Assembly (NCBI GenBank): GCA_938074335.1
Contig: CALJEL010000037.1
Coordinates: forward strand, 1-32,845
Reading direction: 5' to 3'
Origin: an uncultured bacterium
Lineage (GTDB): Bacteria > Nitrospirota > Thermodesulfovibrionia > Thermodesulfovibrionales > CALJEL01
DNA length: 32,845 nt
Positions within the stretch are counted from its first letter, which is position 1, and each line of letters begins with the position of its first letter. This document shows, piece after piece, positions 19,859 to 28,809 of the stretch. A program made the position numbers and the translations under genes. The notes below the pieces were generated by a model. It had not been told where the DNA came from and ran no database searches. It saw nothing but the letters and a program-made list of their open reading frames with translations.

Positions 19859-20362
19859 TTATTCAGGATATTCCTTTAATATGTTTACCTTCTTGAGAAT
19901 CCAGGCTGTCATGTTCCTGAGCTCATTAACCTTCACCTCATTCAACCTCTCCCGTGATTCCATGTAGATATCAAAGAGTCTTAAGGCAAGAAGATCAATC
20001 TCTGAAGAGAAGACCAGAAACTCCTCCATAAGACCTTTATCATGATGTGCGCACAATTCTTTATGGATTATATTTTTCAAGGCAAAGATGAAACCAACTG
20101 CCTGAGAGGGTTTAAATTCCTGAATTGCCCTTAATTTTATAAAGGTATCAAGGGAACCATTCAGGTCTTTTTTATGGAGGAGATGGTCAAAGAGACCCTC
20201 CAAACCCTCAAAGAGCGTAAAGCCAAGTGGATTATCAAATCTATCCTTCTTTATATCACTTATAAATTCTCTTCCCTCGAAAGGATATTCCTCCAGCAAT
20301 CTCTGGAACCAACTCTCAAGAATCAGGGGTCTCTTCTCTTCAAGAAATCTCTTTAATTCCAT
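19859..20362 (-). CDS. RsbRD N-terminal-domain-like protein
   Basis: LEEKRPLILESWFQRLLEEYP...RFDNPLGFTLFEGLEGLFDHLL; helical sensor-type domain frequently encoded beside dsrM. Confidence 0.75.
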   Translation of the reverse strand: MELKRFLEEKRPLILESWFQRLLEEYPFEGREFISDIKKDRFDNPLGFTLFEGLEGLFDHLLHKKDLNGSLDTFIKLRAIQEFKPSQAVGFIFALKNIIHKELCAHHDKGLMEEFLVFSSEIDLLALRLFDIYMESRERLNEVKVNELRNMTAWILKKVNILKEYPE

Positions 20363-20396
20363 TAACAGCCACTCTGTATAGAGGCTTTACCTTTCC

Positions 20397-20738
20397 TTAT
20401 ACGCAACCAGTAGGTTTTGGAAGTCCAGCATATCTACAGGCTTGTTTTGCCGGTCCATCTGGAAAGAGCTGATAGAGATACTTTGTATTTCCCTTATCAG
20501 GACCCATGACCTTACCAACTTCCTTAACGAGTATCTTGATCATAGGTGCGATCTGGTATTTCTGATAATAGTCTCTCAGAAAATTGATGATCTCCCAGTG
20601 GGCATCTGTAAGTGTTATACCATCCTTTCCAGCCATATACTCCGCAAGTTCTTTTGACCAGTCATTAAGGTTAACAAGATAACCATCCTCATCAACCTCA
20701 ATCTGTTTACCCTGAAATTCTATTGAGGGCATATCCAT
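20397..20738 (-). CDS. dsrC: DsrC, canonical sulfur-carrier/redox protein
   Basis: Ends in QACRYAGLPKPTGCV with both conserved C-terminal cysteines; EFQGKQIEVDEDGYLVNLNDWSKELAEYMA. Confidence 0.97.
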   Translation of the reverse strand: MDMPSIEFQGKQIEVDEDGYLVNLNDWSKELAEYMAGKDGITLTDAHWEIINFLRDYYQKYQIAPMIKILVKEVGKVMGPDKGNTKYLYQLFPDGPAKQACRYAGLPKPTGCV

Positions 20739-20758
20739 ACCTCCTTTTTAATTTTTTT

Positions 20759-20775
20759 TGACAGTAATACTGTCA
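20759..20775. promoter_or_regulatory. Perfect palindrome TGACAGTA-A-TACTGTCA in dsrC leader
   Basis: 17-nt perfect inverted repeat, 20 nt from the dsrC start codon. Confidence 0.6.
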
Positions 20776-20787
20776 TTCCTGAAAATC

Positions 20788-20803
20788 TAAAGTTATAACT
20801 TTA
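20788..20803. promoter_or_regulatory. Perfect palindrome TAAAGTTA-TAACTTTA near putative dsrC transcription start
   Basis: 16-nt perfect inverted repeat just downstream of a putative minus-strand -10. Confidence 0.6.
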
Positions 20804-20812
20804 AGTTTCTTT

Positions 20813-20842
20813 ACTATAGAAGTTAAAATGATTTTGTGTCAT
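20813..20842 (-). promoter_or_regulatory. Putative sigma70-type promoter of the dsrC-MKJOP operon
   Basis: Minus strand ATGACA (20837-20842), 18-nt spacer, TATAGT (20813-20818). Confidence 0.45.
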
Positions 20843-20927
20843 AGTATATACAATATAAATTCTTTTCTGGTCAAATAAAAAAAATTAATTCATATATGAT
20901 TATCATTTATTCCATTTATTATATTTA

Positions 20928-21917
20928 TTATATTAAAATCTTCACAAAAATCATACGCCTCGCTGTTACCGAACCACTTATACTGGAAAGACGGTTCATA
21001 TAGGGCTCGTATATCAAAAATTTAATAAGATAATCCTTTCCTTCCTCAAGACTGATGGCTTTATTATAATCACCTTTACATAAAATGGCAAGACTATCCA
21101 TCAATACCTCACCAAGTGCCCTACCAGAGGGGTCATAGGCATAAAGGGCTCCACATCTACATCTACCACCAAGGACATCGGCAAGACCATTCTTAAGCTC
21201 ACCTGGCCTATCAACAGGAGAATCACAAAAGGGACATCTCATGGTTTGTCTGTCAGTATACGGAATATCTTCATGAGAAAATAGGCCTTCCCTTTCTTCA
21301 ATAATCCTGCCTGTCCTTTTGCAGATTATAAGTTCAGAAAAAGACATACCCTTTAGTTTGCCATTCTCATATATAATAACTTTAATATCACCGGGCTCAT
21401 TACTTTTAAATTCTTCACCCATCTTACATAAAGCCCATTTCGCATAAAATCTCAACACTATATCAGTATCATTCCCTGCAATCAACCTGAGATAAGGAGA
21501 GGTAAACTCAACAAGCTCAGGTGCAACCTCACCTATCCTTCCCATCGCCCAAATAATTCCCTTTCTTAAGAACTCCTCATCCATAAAAGACCAGAGTATC
21601 CTCGGGATATCATGATACCTTGATGGATCATTCCTCACAATCTCACCAATAATCTCAGGAGAGCTCCAGCCAATGCCACCAGCTTCATCCCTTATACTCC
21701 AGAGGAGTCTTCTTATAATCTCTTTACCAAAATCAGGCTTTTCCTCTGATGCGAGATATACAATCCTGCCTATGGCCTCTATACTCCTCCAGGCGATCTC
21801 CTGAGTCTTGTCATAAGACAGGGATATAAGGGTCCTTACAATCCTGCCTGGCTCGCCAAGCTCAGCAATCCTGTCAAACTCTCCTTTAAGAAGATATTCT
21901 TTTATCTTTTCTTTCAA
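20928..21917 (-). CDS. HEAT-like repeat protein with C-terminal zinc-ribbon-like domain
   Basis: Repeats such as IAWRSIEAIGRIVYLASEE, GIGWSSPEIIGEIVRNDP, GIIWAMGRIGEVAPELVE; CPFC...GRCRCGALYAYDPSGRALGE. Confidence 0.75.
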   Translation of the reverse strand: MKEKIKEYLLKGEFDRIAELGEPGRIVRTLISLSYDKTQEIAWRSIEAIGRIVYLASEEKPDFGKEIIRRLLWSIRDEAGGIGWSSPEIIGEIVRNDPSRYHDIPRILWSFMDEEFLRKGIIWAMGRIGEVAPELVEFTSPYLRLIAGNDTDIVLRFYAKWALCKMGEEFKSNEPGDIKVIIYENGKLKGMSFSELIICKRTGRIIEEREGLFSHEDIPYTDRQTMRCPFCDSPVDRPGELKNGLADVLGGRCRCGALYAYDPSGRALGEVLMDSLAILCKGDYNKAISLEEGKDYLIKFLIYEPYMNRLSSISGSVTARRMIFVKILI

Positions 21918-21925
21918 GGTATCAC

Positions 21926-22297
21926 CTATGGCTTGATATAGGCATATCCCTCAGCCTGTCTCTTTACGAGTTCCGTCATCCCAGCAGGTATCACCTCTAC
22001 GAAGGAAGGAAGTTCTTTTTCATCAATATTATTTGCTCTGAGGGCATTCCTGCATGCAAGGAATCTTACACCTCTTTTTGAAAGCTCCTCCATTTTTTTT
22101 AAAACATCCATAACTCCCGGAAGACATGCACCAGAACCCTGCTCAGGACAGGAGATATAACCCTTCACGCCAGCTCCATTACTGACAACAATAACATTAA
22201 TATTTGAATCACCAACATCATTTAAAAGATTAATGATATTGCCTATTGCCACAGACCACCTTTCTACCTCATTTACATGTATGAGACATTTAAGCAT
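21926..22297 (-). CDS. DsrE-family sulfur-relay-like protein
   Basis: LIHVNEVERWSVAIGNIINLLNDVG...INVIVVSNGAGVKGYI...RGVRFLACRNALRANNI...VEVIPAGMTELVKRQAEGYAYIKP. Confidence 0.85.
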   Translation of the reverse strand: MLKCLIHVNEVERWSVAIGNIINLLNDVGDSNINVIVVSNGAGVKGYISCPEQGSGACLPGVMDVLKKMEELSKRGVRFLACRNALRANNIDEKELPSFVEVIPAGMTELVKRQAEGYAYIKP

Positions 22298-23684
22298 TTA
22301 TCTTCCTCCTGCTTTTATATTCAATGGCTTTTTTTATCAAACCCGCTGCCCATTCAGGTGTTCCATAGACATGTACATGCGTATAGGTAGCAAGGACATT
22401 CTTATAGCTGATTCCATCCTTTTTATTAATTATACCATCACCCCTTTTCATGGTAAAAGAGAGATTGAGCTCGCCATGCACAGCAGGTCTTGAATAATGA
22501 AACTCATGACCTTTTAAAATAAGACCTGAGGGGTAAAAAGGATTTGTACCGCTTACCTCAAGCAGTGTGTAACCGTGAGATTGGGGTCTCTCATTCATGA
22601 TAAAACTTAGAGGAATCACACCTGCCATTGGATAGCTCCTGCCTTTATAAATAATCTCCTTCCCCAGATACATCATGCCTCCGCATTCAGCATAAACAGG
22701 AAGACCATCCTCAATGAGATCCTTAAGGCTTCCTATAAATTCTTTATTCTCAGAAAGCTGAACAGCATTTGTCTCAGGAAAACCACCACCAATGTAAAGG
22801 GCATCTATTTCAGGAAGTATTCTGTCCTCAAGTGCGTTTATCTCCACAATCTCTGCACCATAATCCCTGAGTACCTCGAGATTTTCTTCGTAATAAAACT
22901 GAAAGGCAGGGTCTTTCATAACACCAATCTTTATACCTTCTACATGCCCTGATGGTTCAATGACTGGAGAAAGTCTTCTTTTATCAGACTGTAGTGCCTC
23001 CTCTTTTGCGATACCCAATATCTCTTCCATATTGAGGTATTGCTCAGCTATCTTCAATACCATTTCTATCACCTTTTTCTTCTCGGTATGTTCCTGATGG
23101 GGAAGTAGACCCATATGTCTTTCAGGAAGCTCATCCTCTGAGAGTCTTGGTATTGCCCCAAGGACAGGGATAGAGCAATATCTCTCAATAGACTGTCTGA
23201 TAATGGATTCATGCCTTTTCCCTGAAACCTGATTAAGAACAACGCCCTTTATCTTTATATCCTTGTCGAGATTCATTGCTCCAAGGACAAGGGCAGCAGC
23301 GGTACGGGTAATCTTTATACAGTCAATTATAAGTATCACTGGAAGATTCAGAAGCCTTGAAAGCCTTGCGGTGCTGTGAGTTCCTTCCACATCCATCCCA
23401 TCATAAAGTCCCCTGTTACCCTCAATTATGGATATATCTCCACCTGAATGATAGATAAAGGAATGGATAAGTCTTTCCTCTGGAATTAAATAGGAGTCAA
23501 GATTATAGCAGGGATTCTCTGCTGCCACTGAGAGCCAGCCTGCATCTATATAATCCGGTCCTTTCTTAAAAGGTATTACCTTCATACCTTTTTTATAATG
23601 AAGGTAAGAAATAATAGCAAGGGAAAGTATGGTCTTTCCACTTCCACCTCGTAAACCAGATATTACCAGTCCATGAATATCCAT
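22290..23684 (-). CDS. CobB/CbiA-type glutamine amidotransferase; DsrN (siroheme amidase) candidate by context
   Basis: ISGLRGGSGKTILSLAII...FKKGPDYIDAGWL...EGNRGLYDGMD...PVYAECGGMMYLGKEI...SHGYTLLEV...HEFHYS; overlaps the dsrE-like gene by 8 nt, next to dsrC-MKJOP. Confidence 0.9.
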   Translation of the reverse strand: MDIHGLVISGLRGGSGKTILSLAIISYLHYKKGMKVIPFKKGPDYIDAGWLSVAAENPCYNLDSYLIPEERLIHSFIYHSGGDISIIEGNRGLYDGMDVEGTHSTARLSRLLNLPVILIIDCIKITRTAAALVLGAMNLDKDIKIKGVVLNQVSGKRHESIIRQSIERYCSIPVLGAIPRLSEDELPERHMGLLPHQEHTEKKKVIEMVLKIAEQYLNMEEILGIAKEEALQSDKRRLSPVIEPSGHVEGIKIGVMKDPAFQFYYEENLEVLRDYGAEIVEINALEDRILPEIDALYIGGGFPETNAVQLSENKEFIGSLKDLIEDGLPVYAECGGMMYLGKEIIYKGRSYPMAGVIPLSFIMNERPQSHGYTLLEVSGTNPFYPSGLILKGHEFHYSRPAVHGELNLSFTMKRGDGIINKKDGISYKNVLATYTHVHVYGTPEWAAGLIKKAIEYKSRRKINA

Positions 23685-23719
23685 TCTTTACCTCTCTAAT
23701 TTATGAATAGAAAATGGGC

Positions 23720-23910
23720 AAGCAGCCTCAAGTGCTTTATAAAGCGACAATTTTTATTTGTTCTGTAACAGAGAGTGTTCACCCAGAAGGTGAGCTTAAT
23801 AAGGTATAGTAAGCTTATTAATAGCATTACATTAAGGTGTCGCTGATAAACCCCTTTCGGCAGCCTGCCATTTTTATTTAAGGTTTGTTTTAACTCTTCT
23901 ATCGGCACTT
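23720..23910. repeat. Dispersed hairpin-forming intergenic repeat, copy B (divergent)
   Basis: Contains ATTAAGGTGTCGC (23831-23843), identical to 28629-28641; CTTCTATCGGCA near 23896-23907; GCAAGCAGCCTCAAGTGCTT similar to GGGGGCTGCCTCAAAGCCTT in copy C. Confidence 0.45.
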
Positions 23911-23948
23911 TCGAGTTACCTCTAAGTGAAACTAGTCTTCAGAAAATT

Positions 23949-24644
23949 TCAGGTCCTTAATAATTCTAATTTAAGATTCTTCATGGCAGTATTTATAAGG
24001 GTCTCAGCATCAAAGGACTTAAGATAGGGCACTGTACCAATAACAGGAACATCTGTAAGTCTTGAGATAACAGATGGATTTGTTTCCTCAGCAAGGGAGC
24101 CCTCTGGTGGAGCAGAGTAATTAAATATTATACCTCTTATGGTTATATCCCTTCGAAGGAGTTCATTTATTGTAAGAATAGTGTGATTAATGGTTCCAAG
24201 ACCAGGCCTTGATACAACAATCACAGGATGTCCAAGCTCCTTTATTAAATCTACAACAAGATAATCCCTTTTTATTGGAACCATTATACCACCAATGCCC
24301 TCAACAACTATGGCCTCATATCTCTTTTTTAAATATTCATAGGTCTTCTGTATTAAGGTTACATCAATCTCCACACCATCCATCTCAGCAGCAACCATTG
24401 GTGCAAGGGGTTTTTCAAGGCACAGGGGTGTCACATAATTAACAGGTTCCTCCATCTGTGCCATGTCCTTCAGGAACATACCATCTGATGGGATAAGGAC
24501 ATCACCTTCCCTGAGGGCACCTGTCTCAACTGGCTTCATGGCACAGGTCTTCAGCCCCTGCATCCTCAGGACATTTATAACAATGGCAGAGACAATTGTC
24601 TTACCTACACCTGTATCAGTACCTGTTATAAAAAAACCCTTCAT
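23949..24644 (-). CDS. bioD: Dethiobiotin synthetase
   Basis: GFFITGTDTGVGKTIVSAIV...MKPVETGA...VVEGIGGIMVPI...VSRPGLGTINHTILTI. Confidence 0.94.
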   Translation of the reverse strand: MKGFFITGTDTGVGKTIVSAIVINVLRMQGLKTCAMKPVETGALREGDVLIPSDGMFLKDMAQMEEPVNYVTPLCLEKPLAPMVAAEMDGVEIDVTLIQKTYEYLKKRYEAIVVEGIGGIMVPIKRDYLVVDLIKELGHPVIVVSRPGLGTINHTILTINELLRRDITIRGIIFNYSAPPEGSLAEETNPSVISRLTDVPVIGTVPYLKSFDAETLINTAMKNLKLELLRT

Positions 24645-25333
24645 GATCTTTCCTCAAAAAGCCTGCCGTCGATCATCCTTAAGATTCTTGTGCATCTCTG
24701 AGCAAGGGATATGTTATGGGTAACTATAACGAAGGTGGTACCTTTATTTCTATTTATATTTACAAGAAGCTTAAAGAGCTCCTCTCCTGTTACAGTGTCA
24801 AGATTACCTGTTGGCTCATCCGCAAGAACAATCTTTGGCTCAAGGATCAATGCCCTTGCAACAGCAACCCTCTGCTGCTCTCCTCCAGAAAGCTCTCCAG
24901 GTCTATGATCCTTTCTTTCGTATATATCGAGTTCCTTCATAAGGGATATGGCTCTATTATATAAAGTTTCAATTTCGGAACCTTGATTTCTGTAAATGAT
25001 AACAGGCATAAGGATATTTTCAAGGGCAGTGAATTCTGGAAGGAGATAATGAAACTGAAAGACGAATCCTATATGACGATTTCTCACTTTGGAGAGTTCT
25101 CTTTCTGGAAGGCTGAAGAGATCAATATCATCAAGCAGGACATTGCCCTCTGTGGGTCTGTCAAGGGTTCCAAGAATATGAAGAAAGGTGCTCTTACCAA
25201 CTCCAGAGGCACCTACAATGGCAATCATCTCTCCAGACTGAACTGAAAGATCAATTCCTTTAAGTACCCTGAGCTCGCCTGCCTGAGTAAAAAAAGATTT
25301 TTTAAGATTATTTACCTTTATCAGTGTCTTCAT
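24641..25333 (-). CDS. lolD: Lipoprotein-releasing ABC transporter ATP-binding protein LolD
   Basis: Walker [10 protein letters not shown], signature [15 protein letters not shown], Walker [13 protein letters not shown]; adjacent to lolC/E. Confidence 0.93.
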   Translation of the reverse strand: MKTLIKVNNLKKSFFTQAGELRVLKGIDLSVQSGEMIAIVGASGVGKSTFLHILGTLDRPTEGNVLLDDIDLFSLPERELSKVRNRHIGFVFQFHYLLPEFTALENILMPVIIYRNQGSEIETLYNRAISLMKELDIYERKDHRPGELSGGEQQRVAVARALILEPKIVLADEPTGNLDTVTGEELFKLLVNINRNKGTTFVIVTHNISLAQRCTRILRMIDGRLFEERS

Positions 25334-25571
25334 CTTTTTTAAATATCCCTGTTGCCCTTTTCTTTATCTTAATACAAAATCTCTCAAATCCCTTCCTGCA
25401 ATTATAGATACTATCAGAGGCCTTTGCTGCTTCCTCAGAGGCCCTGCATATAATGGTGCCTGCAGATCTTATCCAGTCTCCTCCTCTCCAGAGTGATATA
25501 CCTGTAAAGATCACTGCAATTATTAGAAAGTATATTATTACCCTCAGGATGAATTTAAGGATCTCACTCAT
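25308..25571 (-). CDS. Small membrane protein of unknown function between lolC/E and lolD
   Basis: 87 aa, N-terminal TM (FILRVIIYFLIIAVIFTGISLW), basic C-terminus; overlaps both neighbours. Confidence 0.65.
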   Translation of the reverse strand: MSEILKFILRVIIYFLIIAVIFTGISLWRGGDWIRSAGTIICRASEEAAKASDSIYNCRKGFERFCIKIKKRATGIFKKDEDTDKGK

Positions 25572-26796
25572 ATCTCAAGGGCTCCACAGGATTAAGTCTT
25601 GCCGCCTGATAGGCTGGATAAACTGTAGAAAGAAGACTTATGAGGATAGAGCAAAGGGGTACAATAATATAGTCAAAGAGTTTTAGCTTGACACTGAGAT
25701 GGCTCAGGTAATAAACATCAGGAGGCAGCTTGATTATCTCATAATTATTTATAATGTAGCCAAGGATTAGAGAACCTATAACCCCGAGCACTGTCCCTAT
25801 AACTCCAATAATGAGTCCCTGAAGCATGAATATGGCCATGATACCGGTGCTGGGAGCACCCATTGCCTTAAGTATAGCTATCTCCCTCTCCTTTTCTATA
25901 ACACTCATCATAAGTGTGCTTATTATGTTAAAGGAGGCTACAAGGACTATCAGTATGAGGATAATGAACATGGCAAATTTTTCAAGCTTGAGGGCAGAAA
26001 AGAGGGTTCTGTTCATCTTCATCCAGTCCATACCATAATAGGGATAACCCAGTCTCTTCTGAATATCTTCAACAATCCTGTCTGCCTTGTATATATCACT
26101 CACCTTTACCTCTATGCCGGTTACAGAGCTATCAAATTTGAGAAAATCCTGGGCATCCTGAAGGGAGATAAGGGCAAGGTTTGAATCATATTCAAACATG
26201 CCAACCTCAAATATCCCTGTAATCTTAAACTGCCTGATCCTTGGAATCATACCAAGTGGACCTATCTCACCCACTGGAGAAATAAGATTAATCCTGTCAC
26301 CTATATAAACACCAAGATATCTTGCAAGCTCCTTTCCGATAATTATCCCGGGGGTTTTTGAGCCTGTTTCAAGGTCCTCAAGAGAACCCTCCCTCATGTA
26401 TTTTCTGAGCTCTGAGACCTTCATCTCAGTCTCAGGGATTATTCCTTTTAGTGCGACCCCCCTTGCCCTGTCTCCAGAAGAAAGCATGACCTGGCCAAGG
26501 ACAAAGGGTGATGATGAGACCACGCCTTCAGTGCTATCAATCTGGTCCTTTATTGATTCATAATTGCTTATTAAACCTGAATAGTGAAGGACAACTGCAT
26601 GGGCATTCACGCCAAGAATTTTGTTCTGAAGGTCTTCATGAAATCCGCTCATTACAGAAAGAACTGTAAGGAGTGCCATTACACCAAGGCAAACACCGCC
26701 TATGGAAATAAGGGTATTAAGAGATATAGACTTATGCTTTTTTTTTGACTTGAGGTATCTAAGAGAGATAAATAATGGATACGGTAAAAATCTCAT
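25564..26796 (-). CDS. lolC: Lipoprotein-releasing system permease LolC/LolE
   Basis: [55 protein letters not shown]-terminal FtsX-type TM domain. Confidence 0.93.
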   Translation of the reverse strand: MRFLPYPLFISLRYLKSKKKHKSISLNTLISIGGVCLGVMALLTVLSVMSGFHEDLQNKILGVNAHAVVLHYSGLISNYESIKDQIDSTEGVVSSSPFVLGQVMLSSGDRARGVALKGIIPETEMKVSELRKYMREGSLEDLETGSKTPGIIIGKELARYLGVYIGDRINLISPVGEIGPLGMIPRIRQFKITGIFEVGMFEYDSNLALISLQDAQDFLKFDSSVTGIEVKVSDIYKADRIVEDIQKRLGYPYYGMDWMKMNRTLFSALKLEKFAMFIILILIVLVASFNIISTLMMSVIEKEREIAILKAMGAPSTGIMAIFMLQGLIIGVIGTVLGVIGSLILGYIINNYEIIKLPPDVYYLSHLSVKLKLFDYIIVPLCSILISLLSTVYPAYQAARLNPVEPLRYE

Positions 26797-28271
26797 GACT
26801 CTGGTTTCATCTGAGGAAACAATATCACATCTCTTATGGATTGGGAATTTGTAAGAAGCATCACGAGTCTGTCTATGCCTATTCCTTCACCTGCTGCTGG
26901 TGGCATACCGTATTCAAGTGCCCTCAGGAAATCCTCATCCATTGGATGAGCCTCTTCATCCCCCCTTTTCTTTGCCTCAACCTGTTTAAGGAATCTCTCC
27001 CTCTGGTCAAAAGGGTCATTCAACTCAGAAAAGGCATTTGCCATCTCCCTGCCAACGATAAAGAGCTCAAACCTCTCTACAAAATCAGGCTCGTCCTTCT
27101 TCCTCTTTGCAAGGGGTGACAGCTCCACTGGATAATCTATTATAAATGTTGGTTGTATGAGATGGGGCTCCACTATCTCCTTGAAGATCTCATCAAGAAC
27201 CTTTCCATAGGAAAGTCCTTCTTTGAGCTCTATACCCTTTGAGATAGCCCACTTCCTTGCAGATACTTCATCCCTGAAGATATCCTCCGGGACTCCTCTT
27301 TCAATTAATGCCTCCCTCCATGAAAGTCTCCTCCATGGCGGGGTAAGGTCAATCTCGAATTCTCCATAGGGAATCTTTAGGGTGCCACAGACCTTCAGGC
27401 AGACCTCTGTTATGAGCCTTTCTGTAAATTCCATGAGATATCTGTAGTCTTTATAGGCAATGTAGAACTCAAGCATGGTAAATTCAGGATTGTGCTTTGT
27501 GGAAATACCCTCATTTCTGAAATTCTTATTTAGCTCAAAGACCTTCTCATAACCACCCACAAGGAGTCTTTTGAGATAAAGCTCGGGTGCGATCCTTAAA
27601 TAAAGATCCATCCCAAGGGCAATGTGATGGGTTCTAAAAGGTTTTGCTGCTGCTCCACCTGGGATAGGATGCATCATCGGAGTTTCAACCTCTATAAAAC
27701 CCTCTTTTTCAAGAAAATCTCTTATTGATTTGATAATCGCGCTCCTTTTCTGAAAGACATCCTTCACCTGAGGATTAACAATGAGGTCAAGATAACGTTG
27801 CCTGTATCTTAATTCAATATCCCTCAGGCCATGCCATTTCTCTGGCAGGGGTCTTAAGGATTTTGTGAGAAGTACAAAATCCTTTACCTCCACCGTTAAT
27901 TCATTGGTCTTTGTCCTGAAAAGCCTTCCCTTTATGCCAAGGATATCACCTATATCAATCTTTTTAAAAAGGATGAATTTATCCTGAAGCACATCTTTCC
28001 TGAAATAAACCTGTATCCTGCCACTGGAATCCTGAAGATGGGCAAAAGAGGCCTTTCCAAAATCCCTGAGCATGATGATCCTGCCAGCAATAGATACCTC
28101 GGTATGATTATTTTCAAGGAACTCCTTATCCTTATCCTGATAAAACCTGTGTATCTCAGAGGCAAGGTGAGTTACCTCATAGGGACTCCCGTAAGGATCA
28201 ACGCCAAGGGACCTCAGTTCAGTCAATTTCCTTATTCTCTGCTCTATAAGTTCATTTATATCTTCAATCAT
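26793..28271 (-). CDS. lysS: Lysyl-tRNA synthetase (class II)
   Basis: [54 protein letters not shown]...[20 protein letters not shown]...[27 protein letters not shown]. Confidence 0.97.
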   Translation of the reverse strand: MIEDINELIEQRIRKLTELRSLGVDPYGSPYEVTHLASEIHRFYQDKDKEFLENNHTEVSIAGRIIMLRDFGKASFAHLQDSSGRIQVYFRKDVLQDKFILFKKIDIGDILGIKGRLFRTKTNELTVEVKDFVLLTKSLRPLPEKWHGLRDIELRYRQRYLDLIVNPQVKDVFQKRSAIIKSIRDFLEKEGFIEVETPMMHPIPGGAAAKPFRTHHIALGMDLYLRIAPELYLKRLLVGGYEKVFELNKNFRNEGISTKHNPEFTMLEFYIAYKDYRYLMEFTERLITEVCLKVCGTLKIPYGEFEIDLTPPWRRLSWREALIERGVPEDIFRDEVSARKWAISKGIELKEGLSYGKVLDEIFKEIVEPHLIQPTFIIDYPVELSPLAKRKKDEPDFVERFELFIVGREMANAFSELNDPFDQRERFLKQVEAKKRGDEEAHPMDEDFLRALEYGMPPAAGEGIGIDRLVMLLTNSQSIRDVILFPQMKPES

Positions 28272-28396
28272 AGAAATTGATTATAAAAATACTGAGAGGT
28301 TTGAGTCAAGGAAAGGAATGCCTCTCTTTTGCCAGTAGAAACCTGGCAGACTGCTCAAAGTCTTGTCAGAGCAGCAGACAAACAATAGTTTAAATT

Positions 28397-28770
28397 ATGG
28401 TGCCCTATAAAGGCATTTCAGCACCATTCTATCAGCAGTTCAGGGAATGGAAATGATTATCTCATTTAACCTCAATTGCTGATAGAAATGCATTTTTAAT
28501 GGCGGGGGCTGCCTCAAAGCCTTCTTAGACCAGCAGAGCAGTAGTGCAGTAGAGCAGTAGTTTTTATTAAGGAATTTTTTAAATTATTATTTGACTGCTG
28601 CGCTGCTGCTCTGTTGCTCTGCTGCTCTATTAAGGTGTCGCAGGCGGGGTCCCCAGAAAATCGTCAGATTTTCTGGGGTGCTATATTGCCTTTAAAGCAC
28701 GGGGTGAAGACAAGCTTCACCCCGTGAACCCCAAAATATCGGCATCCCCCGCCATTCCTATCGGCAGTTT
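28397..28770. repeat. Composite hairpin-rich intergenic repeat, copy C (nested inverted repeats)
   Basis: CTATCAGCAGTT (28429-28440)/AATTGCTGATAG (28474-28485); AATGGCGGGGG (28498-28508)/CCCCCGCCATT (28746-28756); CCCCAGAAAATC (28651-28662)/GATTTTCTGGGG (28667-28678); CACGGGGTGAAG (28698-28709)/CTTCACCCCGTG (28715-28726); terminal CTATCGGCAGTTT (28758-28770). Confidence 0.75.
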
Positions 28771-28809
28771 AGGGTTTAAGGTTCTATCTGGAGATAATAG
28801 TCAGCATTC

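Noticed and set aside
14861-20738. dsrMKJOP/dsrC operon as a novel system
   Set aside because: Well-established dissimilatory sulfite reduction membrane complex; only its regulatory leader and flanking genes seem worth follow-up.
23696-23908. Minus-strand 70-aa ORF between cobB/dsrN and bioD
   Set aside because: Falls within the hairpin-rich repeat copy B; low-complexity translation, more likely non-coding.
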